NCBI RefSeq assembly: GCF_042654985.1
Contig: NZ_JBHSMT010000029.1
Location: 124,001-188,000, forward strand
DNA: 64,000 nt
DNA from: Paraherbaspirillum soli
Lineage (GTDB): Bacteria; Pseudomonadota; Gammaproteobacteria; Burkholderiales; Burkholderiaceae_D
Reading direction: 5' to 3'
Shown: positions 31,943 to 40,173 of the stretch, piece by piece
Layout: the number at the start of each line of letters is the position of its first letter
Numbering within the stretch: position 1 is the stretch's first letter
Notes under the pieces: generated by a model
The model's input: only the letters and a program-made list of their open reading frames with translations
What the model was told of the DNA's origin: nothing
Databases searched by the model: none
Translations under genes and position numbers: made by a program

Positions 31943-32506
31943 TTAGCAGCCAAGCCTGAATTGCCGATCTCTGGCGTCTTGCCGGTTTAGCCTTAACGCC
32001 TGTTGCGATTGTCCGCTCTGCGCCATTCTTGAGGACTCATCAATATCCTTTACGCGCTGGCTCAGGTAATTGCATTCATATTGGTTGTTCGAGTTTGTAG
32101 CGCCCTGCCCTTGGTTTGTCGCTGCCACAGAGCCTTCTCGCTGAATGTCCGCACGTATTCGCGCCCTGGCGTCTGCGATCACAGTCCGGTCAGGACTGAC
32201 AAATCCGCCGCTACTTTCATGGATGGTTACTACGGTTGCAGCTTGGGTGCATTTTTTATCCGAGTAGGTAATCTTGCCGCCTGAGTGGCATTTAAATATT
32301 TGGCCCGGAATATTTGATTCAACGACCTGCGGCGGCGCGAATTCCTGCGCACCTTCGCTGATCATTTTCGGTTTTGATTGCTCTGGCGTCGGCTCAACGC
32401 TGACCTTAATTGGCGACATCGACTTTTGCATTACCCATACCAAGCCTCCGACGATTGTTGTAGATAGTCCAATGCAAAAAACTAAATTTATTGTCTTGCG
32501 AAGCAT
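31943..32506 (-). CDS. DUF4124-type membrane-anchored protein, phage cargo candidate
   Basis: 187 residues, opposite to the phage late genes. An N-terminal membrane anchor (NLVFCIGLSTTIVGGLVWVM) leads to a Pro-rich spacer and a DUF4124-like motif (IFKCHSGGKITYSDKKCTQ), then a Gln/Asn-rich region and a Cys-ending helical tail. DUF4124 proteins are periplasmic and of unknown function in betaproteobacteria and gammaproteobacteria. Its inverted orientation, next to the integrase, fits a gene picked up from a host (moron). Confidence 0.7.
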   Translation of the reverse strand: MLRKTINLVFCIGLSTTIVGGLVWVMQKSMSPIKVSVEPTPEQSKPKMISEGAQEFAPPQVVESNIPGQIFKCHSGGKITYSDKKCTQAATVVTIHESSGGFVSPDRTVIADARARIRADIQREGSVAATNQGQGATNSNNQYECNYLSQRVKDIDESSRMAQSGQSQQALRLNRQDARDRQFRLGC

Positions 32507-32587
32507 GTTTTTCCCTCATTGCCAAATTACAATATTGCCTATTTAAGCACATGTTTGATTGTTGGCCGTGTCCGGGAGTAATAGCTG

Positions 32588-33421
32588 TTGATTTACACAT
32601 GGGATGATGCCGCTGATCGGTGGCTGAAGGAAAAGGTTCACAAGCAGTCGATTAAGTCTGACAAGGCGAATATTCGTTGGCTTAACTTGCATTTGTCTGG
32701 CGTGCCACTTGTTGATATTGATCGCTCTGTAGTTGCGTCTCTCATCCATAAAAAAATCACCTCCGGCGTTGCTAACGCTACTGTTAATCGCATGCTCGCC
32801 CTTCTCCGCGCGGTCCTTAATCTCGCCGTCACGGATTGGGATTGGCTACCGTCTGCACCAAAATTTCGTTTGCTCAAAGAGCCGTCGCGCCGCGTTCGCT
32901 ACTTGTCCAAGCTACAGGCTGTGCGTTTGTTGCGAGAGCTTCCCGAACATCTTTCCGCGATGGCAGCATTCTCTCTCGCTACCGGTCTTCGTCGTGCCAA
33001 CGTAACAGGCCTCGAATGGTCGCAAGTTGATCTAAAGCGTCAGGTTGCGTGGATACATGCTGACCAAGCAAAAGGCGGCAAAGCTATCACTGTTCCGCTC
33101 AACACTGACGCTATGCGCGTCGTGCTGACGCGAGTCGGCAGACATCAAACGCACGTATTTAGCTACAAGGGGAAGAGGGTAATTCAGGTGAGCACTGCTG
33201 CCTGGTATAAGGCGCTGAAGCGTGCGGGGATTTCTGATTTTCGATGGCATGACTTGCGCCACACTTGGGCCAGCTGGCACGTACAGAATGGTACGCCGCT
33301 GTTTGCATTGCAGGAATTGGGAGGGTGGGAGAGTGAGGAGATGGTCAGGCGGTATGCGCACTTCTCAGTAGGAAATTTGGCGGCTTTCGCCGCCAACCTT
33401 CCAACTTTTTCCGGACCCTAA
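32588..33421 (+). CDS. Tyrosine-type phage integrase
   Basis: 277 residues from a TTG at 32588 with GGGAG nine bases upstream; an in-frame stop just before excludes an earlier start. The catalytic set is visible: Arg in TGLRRANVTGLEW, Lys in QAKGGKAITVP, HDLRHTWAS (His and Arg), GGWESEEM (Trp in place of the second His) and the nucleophile Tyr in RRYAHFS. The N-terminal core-binding domain is short. The gene ends five bases before the right core. Many filamentous phages instead use host XerCD, so an own integrase with a tRNA target is a less common strategy. Confidence 0.93.
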   Translation: MIYTWDDAADRWLKEKVHKQSIKSDKANIRWLNLHLSGVPLVDIDRSVVASLIHKKITSGVANATVNRMLALLRAVLNLAVTDWDWLPSAPKFRLLKEPSRRVRYLSKLQAVRLLRELPEHLSAMAAFSLATGLRRANVTGLEWSQVDLKRQVAWIHADQAKGGKAITVPLNTDAMRVVLTRVGRHQTHVFSYKGKRVIQVSTAAWYKALKRAGISDFRWHDLRHTWASWHVQNGTPLFALQELGGWESEEMVRRYAHFSVGNLAAFAANLPTFSGP

Positions 33422-33426
33422 AAGAG

Positions 33427-33469
33427 TGATTACGAATCAGTTGCTCTACCGACTGAGCTACATCAGCTT
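33427..33469. repeat. Right attachment site: copy of the 43-bp core with the host's cut-off tRNA 5' half
   Basis: Identical to 24225-24267. It carries the tRNA-Thr 5' half (acceptor 5' strand, D arm, half of the anticodon arm) but no 3' half, so it cannot make a tRNA. It is the piece of the original host gene displaced by integration and it still has the host promoter beside it. Confidence 0.95.
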
Positions 33470-33476
33470 GCGGCCG

Positions 33477-33482
33477 ATTATA
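33477..33482 (-). promoter_or_regulatory. Original host -10 box, now in front of the orphan tRNA half
   Basis: TATAAT on the minus strand, nine bases from the orphan 5' end, the same spacing as at the left junction. TTGACA occurs further upstream, but its 24-base spacing to this box is too long for an ideal promoter. If active, it would transcribe the tRNA half into the 3' end of the integrase in antisense. Confidence 0.5.
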
Positions 33483-33639
33483 GCTTTTTCTTGCAGCAGC
33501 TTCTACTGTCAACATTTCCATATCGCCACAACCGCCGTACCGGCGTTTTGAGCAGCGACAGTAAGCAACAGGGAGCCGCCAACAAGCGGCAGTCAAACCG
33601 TTTTACCCGTCAGTCAGCAAGCAAAGCGTCATGCATTGA

Positions 33640-33924
33640 TCATTCAGTCAGACTGAAAATCGCGTCGTAGCCATTGGCTGCGCGATCGGTCTCTTCCAGT
33701 TCGTTGGTCAAGCCCAGGTCTTCCAATTCTTCAACGGCGTTTTGAAATTGCTTGGCGTTCGAAGCGCCGATGACGCGGTAGATTTCTTGCTTGGCGTTGC
33801 GGATGGCGATCAGGATCTCGTCTTGTCTGACGACGTTCAGTTCAACAATCGTCACCAACAAGTTGGTCATAATTTCTTTGTCAAACTCGGGGATGTCTTT
33901 ATCTCCGATTAGTGCAGTTTTCAA
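33640..33924 (-). CDS. Hypothetical protein
   Basis: 94 residues from a TTG at 33924 with GAGG six bases upstream. Soluble, mostly helical and acidic (EFDKEIMTNLLVTIVELNVV, then AVEELEDLGLTNELEETDRA). No family recognised. It is the first host gene right of the prophage and stands alone. Confidence 0.6.
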   Translation of the reverse strand: MKTALIGDKDIPEFDKEIMTNLLVTIVELNVVRQDEILIAIRNAKQEIYRVIGASNAKQFQNAVEELEDLGLTNELEETDRAANGYDAIFSLTE

Positions 33925-34067
33925 TCTATTCCTCTTGTATTAATCGTTAAGCAATTTCGCTTGGGGTGTTTTATTACAGGTGCGTGATTTTACATCGGCA
34001 ATAAGTTTTCGATGTCGTCCATCACCGACCGCAAGGCCGATCCGGCCTCGCGGTGTAGCCACGCCGC

Positions 34068-35069
34068 TTATTCCTGGTGATAGCTGGTCACCAGCGCCAC
34101 TTCATTTTTCGAACCGAGGAAAACCGGCACGCGTTGGTGCAGTTTTTCCGGTTGGATATCCAGGATCGCCTGCTTGCCGTCGGTGGCAGCGCCGCCGGCT
34201 TGCTCGACGATGAAGGCCATCGGGTTGGCTTCGTACATCAGGCGCAGCTTGCCTGGCTTGTCCGGTTCGCGGGCGTCGGCCGGGTACATGAAGATGCCGC
34301 CGCGGTTGAGGATGCGATGGACGTCGGCGACCATCGATGCGATCCAGCGCATGTTGAAGTCTTTTTGACGCGGCCCGGTGCTGCCGGCCAGCATCTCGTC
34401 GATATAACGCGTGACCGGCGGATACCAGTGACGGGCGTTGGATGCATTGATGGCGAATTCCTTGGTTTCGGCCGGGATCTGAACGTCGCGCTGGGTCAGT
34501 ACCCAGGCGCCCATTTCGCGGTCCAGCGTGAAGCAATGAACACCGTTGCCGGTAGTGAGCACCAGCATGGTCTGCGGACCGTAGACGGCATAACCGGCAG
34601 CGACCTGCTTGCGGCCCGCCTGCAGGAAATCTTTTTCAGTCGGCGCGGTCATGCCGTCCGGCGCTTTCAGCACCGAGAAAATAGTGCCGATGGAGACGTT
34701 GACGTCGATATTGCTTGAGCCGTCGAGCGGGTCGAACAGCAACATGTATTCGCCCTGCGGATAGCGGTTCGGGATCAGATGGATGGTTTCCATTTCTTCC
34801 GATGCCATCGCCGCCAGATGGCCGCCCCATTCGTTCGCTTCGAGCAGGATTTCGTTGGAAATGATGTCGAGTTTCTTTTGCACTTCGCCCTGCACGTTCT
34901 CGCTGCCGGCGCTGCCGAGCACTTCGCCCAGCGCGCCTTTGCCGACTGCGTGGCTGATGGTTTTGCAGGCGCGCCCGACGACTTCGATCAGCAGTCGCAA
35001 TTCTGCCGGGATGCTGTTGTGCAGGCGCTGTTGTTCTATCAGGTGTTGGGTAAGACTGATGCGTTTCAT
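34068..35069 (-). CDS. fbp: Fructose-1,6-bisphosphatase, class 1
   Basis: 333 residues, the normal class 1 length. Metal- and substrate-binding motifs are present: FDPLDGSSNIDVN, the inner-loop DNEIL-type region near SNEILLEANEWGG, and PGKLRLMYEANPMAFIVEQA with the C-terminal active-site Lys/Tyr region. It hydrolyses fructose-1,6-bisphosphate in gluconeogenesis. It follows pepN on the same strand with a 19-bp gap, so the two may be cotranscribed. Confidence 0.97.
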   Translation of the reverse strand: MKRISLTQHLIEQQRLHNSIPAELRLLIEVVGRACKTISHAVGKGALGEVLGSAGSENVQGEVQKKLDIISNEILLEANEWGGHLAAMASEEMETIHLIPNRYPQGEYMLLFDPLDGSSNIDVNVSIGTIFSVLKAPDGMTAPTEKDFLQAGRKQVAAGYAVYGPQTMLVLTTGNGVHCFTLDREMGAWVLTQRDVQIPAETKEFAINASNARHWYPPVTRYIDEMLAGSTGPRQKDFNMRWIASMVADVHRILNRGGIFMYPADAREPDKPGKLRLMYEANPMAFIVEQAGGAATDGKQAILDIQPEKLHQRVPVFLGSKNEVALVTSYHQE

Positions 35070-35088
35070 GATGCTCTTTCTTTGAAAA

Positions 35089-37800
35089 TTAATTGGCGAG
35101 TGCCTTGCTGATCACTTCCAATACGTCTTTCGACAAATGTGGCTCCGCGGCGACGCGCTGCAATGCGCTGCGCATTTTTTCCTGCAGCGCCGGTGCGTAT
35201 TTGCGCCAGCGGTCGAGACTGCGTGCCAGGCGCGCGGCGACTTGCGGATTGACGCCGTTCAGCGCGATCACTTGATCCGCCCAGAATGCGTAGCCGCTGC
35301 CGTCGGCTGCGTGGAAGTTGGCCGGATTGCCGTTGCAGAAACTGAATATCAGGCTGCGCGCGCGATTCGGGTTTTTCAGCGTGAAAGCCGGATGTTCGAG
35401 CAAGGCGCGGATGGCGGCAACGTTGGCAGTATGCGCGCCGGCTTGCAACGCGAACCACTTGTCGATGACCAGCGCTTCGTTCTCGAAATCTTTATAAAAC
35501 TGTTCCAGCGCCGCGGCCTTGCCGGGTGCGCTGCTGTTGATCAGCGCCGTCAGCGCGGCGACGCGGTCGGTCATGTTGTTGGCGTTGTCATATTGTTGCT
35601 GCGCCAGTGTATGCGCGGTGGCGTCGTCGCCCTGGATCAGGTAGGACAGCGCGACATTTTTCAGCGCGCGTTTGCCGGCGGCATGGGCATCCGGGCTGTA
35701 TGCGCCTGGCGACTGGTTGGCGTGATACGCAGCGGTCAGATCGGCATTGAGCGCTTGCGCCAGTGTGCTGCGCAGGTACTGACGAGCCTGATGGATCGCT
35801 TGCGGATCTATCACTTCGGTCTGTTCCGCCAGCAGCGCTTCCGACGGCAGCGTCAGCGCCTGCTCGCGGAACGCGGCATCCAGCGTCGTGTCGTTCAAGA
35901 TCAAAGCGAATGCCTGGCCCAGCGCTTCGCTATTGGAAGCGGCGTTGTTGAGCGCGCTCTCCAGCGTGACTGCATGACCGGCCTGCGCGGCATCCTGCAC
36001 CGCCGCGGTCAATGCCAGCAGGCTGCGGGTAGCCAGCCGCTGTCCGGCCTCCCAACGATTGAATGAATCGCTGTCGTGCGCCAGCAAAAAGGCCAGTTCG
36101 GCATCCGTGTAGTCGATGTCGAGCACGACCGGCGCCGAAAAATTGCGCAGGATCGACGGCACCGGTTGCTCTGCGATGTCGACAAAGCGGAAGGTTTGTT
36201 GCGCCTTGGTCAGCTCCAGCACCCGTGTCGTTTCGCCGCTCGCTTTACCCTTGGCCTCGCCTTGCAAACGCAGTGGCAGATCGCGGCCGCTGCTGTCGAG
36301 CAGGCCGACTGCGACCGGAATGTGGAACGGCAGTTTCTTCGACTGGCCCGGTGTCGGCGGGCAGGTTTGCGACAGGGTCAGTTCATAGGTCTGCTTGGCG
36401 GCATCGTACTGGGTCTTGACTTGCACCCGCGGCGTGCCGGCCTGGCTGTACCAGCGCTCGAACTGCGTCAGGTCGCGGCCGTTGGCATCCACCATCGCGG
36501 CGCGGAAATCGTCGCAGGCGACTGCTTGCCCGTCGTGGCGCTTGAAGTACAGGTCCATGCCCTTGCGGAAGCCGTCGCGGCCGAACAGGGTCTGGTACAT
36601 GCGCACCACTTCGGCACCTTTTTCATAAATGGTGACGGTGTAGAAATTGTTGATTTCGACGTAGGCATCGGGACGCACCGAGTGCGCCATCGGGCCGGCA
36701 TCCTCCGGGAATTGCGCTTGCCGCAATACGCGCACGTCGTCGATCCGCTTGACCGCGCGGCCGCTGTCGGTGCCGACCATGTCGGCCGAGAATTCCTGGT
36801 CGCGGAATACGGTCAGTCCCTCTTTCAACGACAACTGGAACCAGTCGCGGCAAGTGACGCGATTACCGGTCCAGTTATGGAAGTATTCATGCCCGACCAC
36901 CGCTTCGATATTGGCGTAATCAATGTCGGTGGCGATGCGCGAATTGGCCAGCACGAATTTGGTATTGAAAATATTCAGGCCCTTGTTCTCCATCGCGCCC
37001 ATGTTGAAATCGCCGACGGCGACGATCATGAAGCGGTCCAGATCCAGTTCCAGGCCGAAGCGTTCTTCATCCCAGCGGATGCTGTTTTTGAGCGAATCCA
37101 TCGCATGCTGGGTTTTGTCCAGATTGCCTTGTTCCACCCATACCTGCAGCAGCACTTCACGGCCGGATTGCAGCGTGTATTTCTCTTCCTGGCAAACCAG
37201 GTTGCCGGCCACCAGCGCGAACAGGTAGGACGGTTTCTTGAACGGGTCTTCCCATTTGGCGTAATGGCGGCCGTCTTCCAGATCGCCCTCTTCGATCAGG
37301 TTGCCGTTCGACAGCAGCACCGGATATTTTTTCTTGTCGGCGCGCAGCATGACCGTGTACTTGGCCATCACATCGGGACGGTCCGGGAAATAGGTGATTT
37401 TGCGAAAACCTTCGGCTTCGCATTGAGTGAAGAAATTGCCGTTGGAGACATACAGCCCCATCAGCGAGGTGTTGCTCTCGGGCTTGGTCAGCGTCTCGAT
37501 TTCCAGCGTTACTTTGGCTGGCGCCGCAGCGATCCGCAGCTTGCCCGACTCCAGCTGGTATTGGCTCGGCTTCAACTGCTTGCCGTTCAAGCGCAACTGC
37601 ACCAGCTCCAGCTCCTCGCCGAACAATACGATCTCGTTGCTGGCACTGTCAGGATTGTGGCGCATCACGATGCGGGTGGCGATCCGGGTCGCCGCCGGAT
37701 CGAGATCGAAACCCATTTCAACGGTGTCGACCAGGAAGGCGGGGACGGTGTAATCCTTACGATAAATAGTGGGGGGCGTGGAGGAAGTATCGGTGCGCAT
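35089..37800 (-). CDS. pepN: Aminopeptidase N (M1 family)
   Basis: 903 residues from the ATG at 37800; 24 further codons upstream are open but lack homology to the family opening. The substrate-recognition motif GAMENKGLNIFN and the zinc site HEYFHNWTGNRVTCRDWFQLS with the downstream Glu (HEXXH-18-E) are intact. DUF3458-type C-terminal superhelix follows. Cytoplasmic metallo-aminopeptidase in peptide recycling. Confidence 0.97.
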   Translation of the reverse strand: MRTDTSSTPPTIYRKDYTVPAFLVDTVEMGFDLDPAATRIATRIVMRHNPDSASNEIVLFGEELELVQLRLNGKQLKPSQYQLESGKLRIAAAPAKVTLEIETLTKPESNTSLMGLYVSNGNFFTQCEAEGFRKITYFPDRPDVMAKYTVMLRADKKKYPVLLSNGNLIEEGDLEDGRHYAKWEDPFKKPSYLFALVAGNLVCQEEKYTLQSGREVLLQVWVEQGNLDKTQHAMDSLKNSIRWDEERFGLELDLDRFMIVAVGDFNMGAMENKGLNIFNTKFVLANSRIATDIDYANIEAVVGHEYFHNWTGNRVTCRDWFQLSLKEGLTVFRDQEFSADMVGTDSGRAVKRIDDVRVLRQAQFPEDAGPMAHSVRPDAYVEINNFYTVTIYEKGAEVVRMYQTLFGRDGFRKGMDLYFKRHDGQAVACDDFRAAMVDANGRDLTQFERWYSQAGTPRVQVKTQYDAAKQTYELTLSQTCPPTPGQSKKLPFHIPVAVGLLDSSGRDLPLRLQGEAKGKASGETTRVLELTKAQQTFRFVDIAEQPVPSILRNFSAPVVLDIDYTDAELAFLLAHDSDSFNRWEAGQRLATRSLLALTAAVQDAAQAGHAVTLESALNNAASNSEALGQAFALILNDTTLDAAFREQALTLPSEALLAEQTEVIDPQAIHQARQYLRSTLAQALNADLTAAYHANQSPGAYSPDAHAAGKRALKNVALSYLIQGDDATAHTLAQQQYDNANNMTDRVAALTALINSSAPGKAAALEQFYKDFENEALVIDKWFALQAGAHTANVAAIRALLEHPAFTLKNPNRARSLIFSFCNGNPANFHAADGSGYAFWADQVIALNGVNPQVAARLARSLDRWRKYAPALQEKMRSALQRVAAEPHLSKDVLEVISKALAN

Positions 37801-38132
37801 AGATTGGGATCGCCTGGATAGTTGAGGGAGATGAGTGCCGTCAATAAATCGAACAAAGTACGATTCTACCAATCAACCGGCAAAGCAACATGCAATTTGG
37901 ACGGGAATCTCCCTCGCGAAATAGATCATTGAGCCCTTGCGCCGGCAGCTGATGACTTCTGCTCACCAGCCTGAAAATTGTCATGGCGACATCGTTTTAT
38001 GCAGCGGCAGCGTCGTGATCTCTACGGTGCCGGTTACAGATAGTCACAAAGCCATAAGGCAACACAACGGAGACTTGATTAAAATGACAAGCCTTCCAGC
38101 GCCTTATCCCGCATTCGAATAAAAGGAACACC
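37801..38132. other. 332-bp gap between divergent pepN and the DUF4136 gene
   Basis: No coding frame, RNA gene or clear promoter stands out. It must contain the two divergent promoters. The last bases include an AAAAGGAAC ribosome site for the lipoprotein gene. Confidence 0.6.
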
Positions 38133-38768
38133 ATGAAACGCACTGTCAGTCTTTGCCTCGCTGCGCTCTCGCTCCTGCTGGGAGGCTGCGCCACCGTCAT
38201 CCGCAGCGACGTCACCGCGTTCAATGAATGGCCGGCGGACTTGCCGGAGAAATCCTTCGTCTTCACGCACACGACAGCGCAGGACAACGATCTGGAGTAC
38301 CGCAATTATGAAAACCTGGTGTGGGCGGAACTGCAGCGCCTGGGGTTCGTGCAACCGGCCAATGCCGCCGCCGCGCAATTGAAAGTGGCGCTCGATTACG
38401 GCATAACGGAACGCGAGGTCCGCGTGGTGGAACCGGTAGTGGCCGACCCGTACTGGTACGGGTCGCCGTTCTATGGACCGGGCTGGCGCCGGCCGGGATT
38501 TTATAGCCCGTTCTATGATCCGTTCTGGTATGCCCCTCAAGTGGTCGGGCAGCGCGAATCGACTTATCAGTTATTCGAACGTCGCCTGAACGTCTCGATC
38601 GCGCGCGCCGGCAATGCCCAGAAACTTTATGAGGTCGCCGTCACCAGTGAGGGCAAGATGAATTCGCTGCCGGCCGTGATGCCTTATATGGTGCGTAGCG
38701 CATTTAAAGATTTCCCCGGAAAAAGCGGCGTCCCGCATCGGGTTGAATTGAAGGTCGATGGCAAGTAG
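38133..38768 (+). CDS. DUF4136-type lipoprotein
   Basis: 211 residues with a lipoprotein signal (LLLGGC, Cys at residue 19), so it is lipid-anchored after export. The mature part begins with the DUF4136-like SFVFTHTTAQDNDLEYRNYE and contains an aromatic, Gly/Pro-rich stretch (PYWYGSPFYGPGWRRPGFYS). The function of the family is unknown. A strong terminator follows. Confidence 0.85.
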   Translation: MKRTVSLCLAALSLLLGGCATVIRSDVTAFNEWPADLPEKSFVFTHTTAQDNDLEYRNYENLVWAELQRLGFVQPANAAAAQLKVALDYGITEREVRVVEPVVADPYWYGSPFYGPGWRRPGFYSPFYDPFWYAPQVVGQRESTYQLFERRLNVSIARAGNAQKLYEVAVTSEGKMNSLPAVMPYMVRSAFKDFPGKSGVPHRVELKVDGK

Positions 38769-38795
38769 TTTTTCCTGACAAAAACGCAATAATAA

Positions 38796-38836
38796 AAACG
38801 GCCTGTCGCCCCTTGATGTGGGGCGACAGGCCGTTT
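38796..38836 (+). terminator. Strong hairpin terminator
   Basis: A 17-bp perfect stem (38796-38812 with 38820-38836), arms AAACGGCCTGTCGCCCC and its complement, loop of seven bases, then GCTTTT. It serves the lipoprotein gene and perhaps the opposite small gene. Confidence 0.9.
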
Positions 38837-38857
38837 GCTTTTATGCTTGATCAGTAG

Positions 38858-38874
38858 GGCACCTCTAAAAACCG
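38858..38874 (+). repeat. Partial copy (one end) of the MITE-like repeat
   Basis: GGGCACCTCTAAAAACC, one mismatch from the terminal sequence of the copies at 55447 and 63688. Only this end is present; it lies just beyond the stop codon of the 59-residue gene and is preceded by TA. Confidence 0.6.
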
Positions 38875-38877
38875 TAA

Positions 38878-39057
38878 TCAGCTATAAAACCGCTCACTCG
38901 CGAAGGTAATAAAACCGATCAGGATGACCGTCAGCACCAGGACGATCAACAGCTTCCCGAATTTGGGCGTACCGTCGCCGGCAGCCGGCTGCTGCTGAGC
39001 ATGGTTCGCCGGCATGTCGGCTTGACTGTCTGCCTGGTTCTTCAGCGGATCGTTCAT
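38878..39057 (-). CDS. 59-residue single-span membrane protein
   Basis: The minus-strand frame from the ATG at 39057 (GAGG six bases upstream) reads a polar N-terminus MNDPLKNQADSQADMPANHA, a Gln/Pro/Gly linker, then one membrane helix KLLIVLVLTVILIGFITFA and a short end ERFYS. It is placed 21 bases after the quinone oxidoreductase gene on the same strand, so it may be in the same transcript. No function can be assigned. Confidence 0.7.
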   Translation of the reverse strand: MNDPLKNQADSQADMPANHAQQQPAAGDGTPKFGKLLIVLVLTVILIGFITFASERFYS

Positions 39058-39078
39058 AAATACCTCAAAGAATCAAAA

Positions 39079-40053
39079 TCAGGGAATCAAAATAGTGGAG
39101 CCGGTGGTTTTGCGCGACTCCAGATCGATATGCGCCTGCGCCACGTCTTTTAACGCATAACGCTGATTGATTTCAATCGTGATTTTCTTGCTTTCGACCA
39201 TCTGGAACAGGTCTGCCGCAGCCGCATCCAGATCCGCCCGGCTTGCGATATAACTGGTCAGCGATGGTCGTGTGATGTACAGCGAACCGCGCGATCCCAG
39301 CTCGCTCAGGCTGAACGGCGGCACCGGGCCGGACGCATTGCCGAAGCTGACCATGGTGCCGAGCGGCGACAGGCAGTCGAGAGAGCCGGTGAAAGTGTCC
39401 TTGCCGATCGAATCGAACACCACCGGCACGCCTTTGCCGCCGGTGATTTCGCGCACGCGTTCGACGAAATTCTCGGTCTTGTAATTGATGACGTGGGCGC
39501 AACCGGCGGCAGTCGCCAGCGCCGCTTTTTCGTCCGAGCTGACGGTACCGATCATGGTCACGCCCAGCGCCCTGGCCCACTGGCTGGCGATCAGGCCGAC
39601 CCCACCGGCAGCTGCGTGGAACAGAATGGTTTCACCGCCGTGCAGCGGGAAGGTGCGACGCAACAGGTATTGCACCGTCAGTCCTTGCAAGGTCATCGCC
39701 GCGGCGGTATCGAAGCTGATCGAATCGGGCAGCTTGACCAGGAATGCTGCCGGCATCACGCGCGCCTCGGAGTAGGCCCCGTTCGGACGGGTTGCATACG
39801 ACACGCGATCGCCGACTTGCACATGATGCACGTCCGGCCCCACCGCTTCGATGACGCCGGCCGCCTCCTGTCCCAAACCGGCCGGCAACGGCTGCGGATA
39901 CAGGCCGGTGCGAAAATACACGTCGATAAAATTGAGTCCGCAAGCGGCATGCCGAATGCGCACTTCGCCCGGTCCCGGCTCGCCGACTTCGACGTCGACG
40001 TATTCCATCACCTCGGGACCGCCGGTCTTGAACATCCTGATTGCTTTTGTCAT
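39079..40053 (-). CDS. NADPH:quinone oxidoreductase, zeta-crystallin type
   Basis: 324 residues, a zinc-free medium-chain dehydrogenase. The N-terminal catalytic part has ACGLNFIDVYFRTGLYP and GLGQEAAGVIEAVG; the Rossmann part has HAAAGGVGLIASQWA (NADPH loop AAxGGVG). QorA-type enzymes reduce quinones with one electron and scavenge alkenals. Nothing links it to neighbours except the small membrane gene just downstream. Confidence 0.93.
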   Translation of the reverse strand: MTKAIRMFKTGGPEVMEYVDVEVGEPGPGEVRIRHAACGLNFIDVYFRTGLYPQPLPAGLGQEAAGVIEAVGPDVHHVQVGDRVSYATRPNGAYSEARVMPAAFLVKLPDSISFDTAAAMTLQGLTVQYLLRRTFPLHGGETILFHAAAGGVGLIASQWARALGVTMIGTVSSDEKAALATAAGCAHVINYKTENFVERVREITGGKGVPVVFDSIGKDTFTGSLDCLSPLGTMVSFGNASGPVPPFSLSELGSRGSLYITRPSLTSYIASRADLDAAAADLFQMVESKKITIEINQRYALKDVAQAHIDLESRKTTGSTILIP

Positions 40054-40173
40054 GGGTTTTCTCGCTTCAAAATAGTGTGCAAAAAAAGCTGGCCTCTACA
40101 GCAGAGTTGCAACCTTAGCCGAGAATTTGTTTACGCGCTGACTGCGCGGCCGGGACCGCGAGCGCCATAGCCC

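Noticed and set aside
33345..33596. Separate minus-strand gene across the right att site
   Set aside because: It runs through host DNA, tRNA core and the antisense of the integrase end; it makes sense only as the circular-form extension of the repressor gene.
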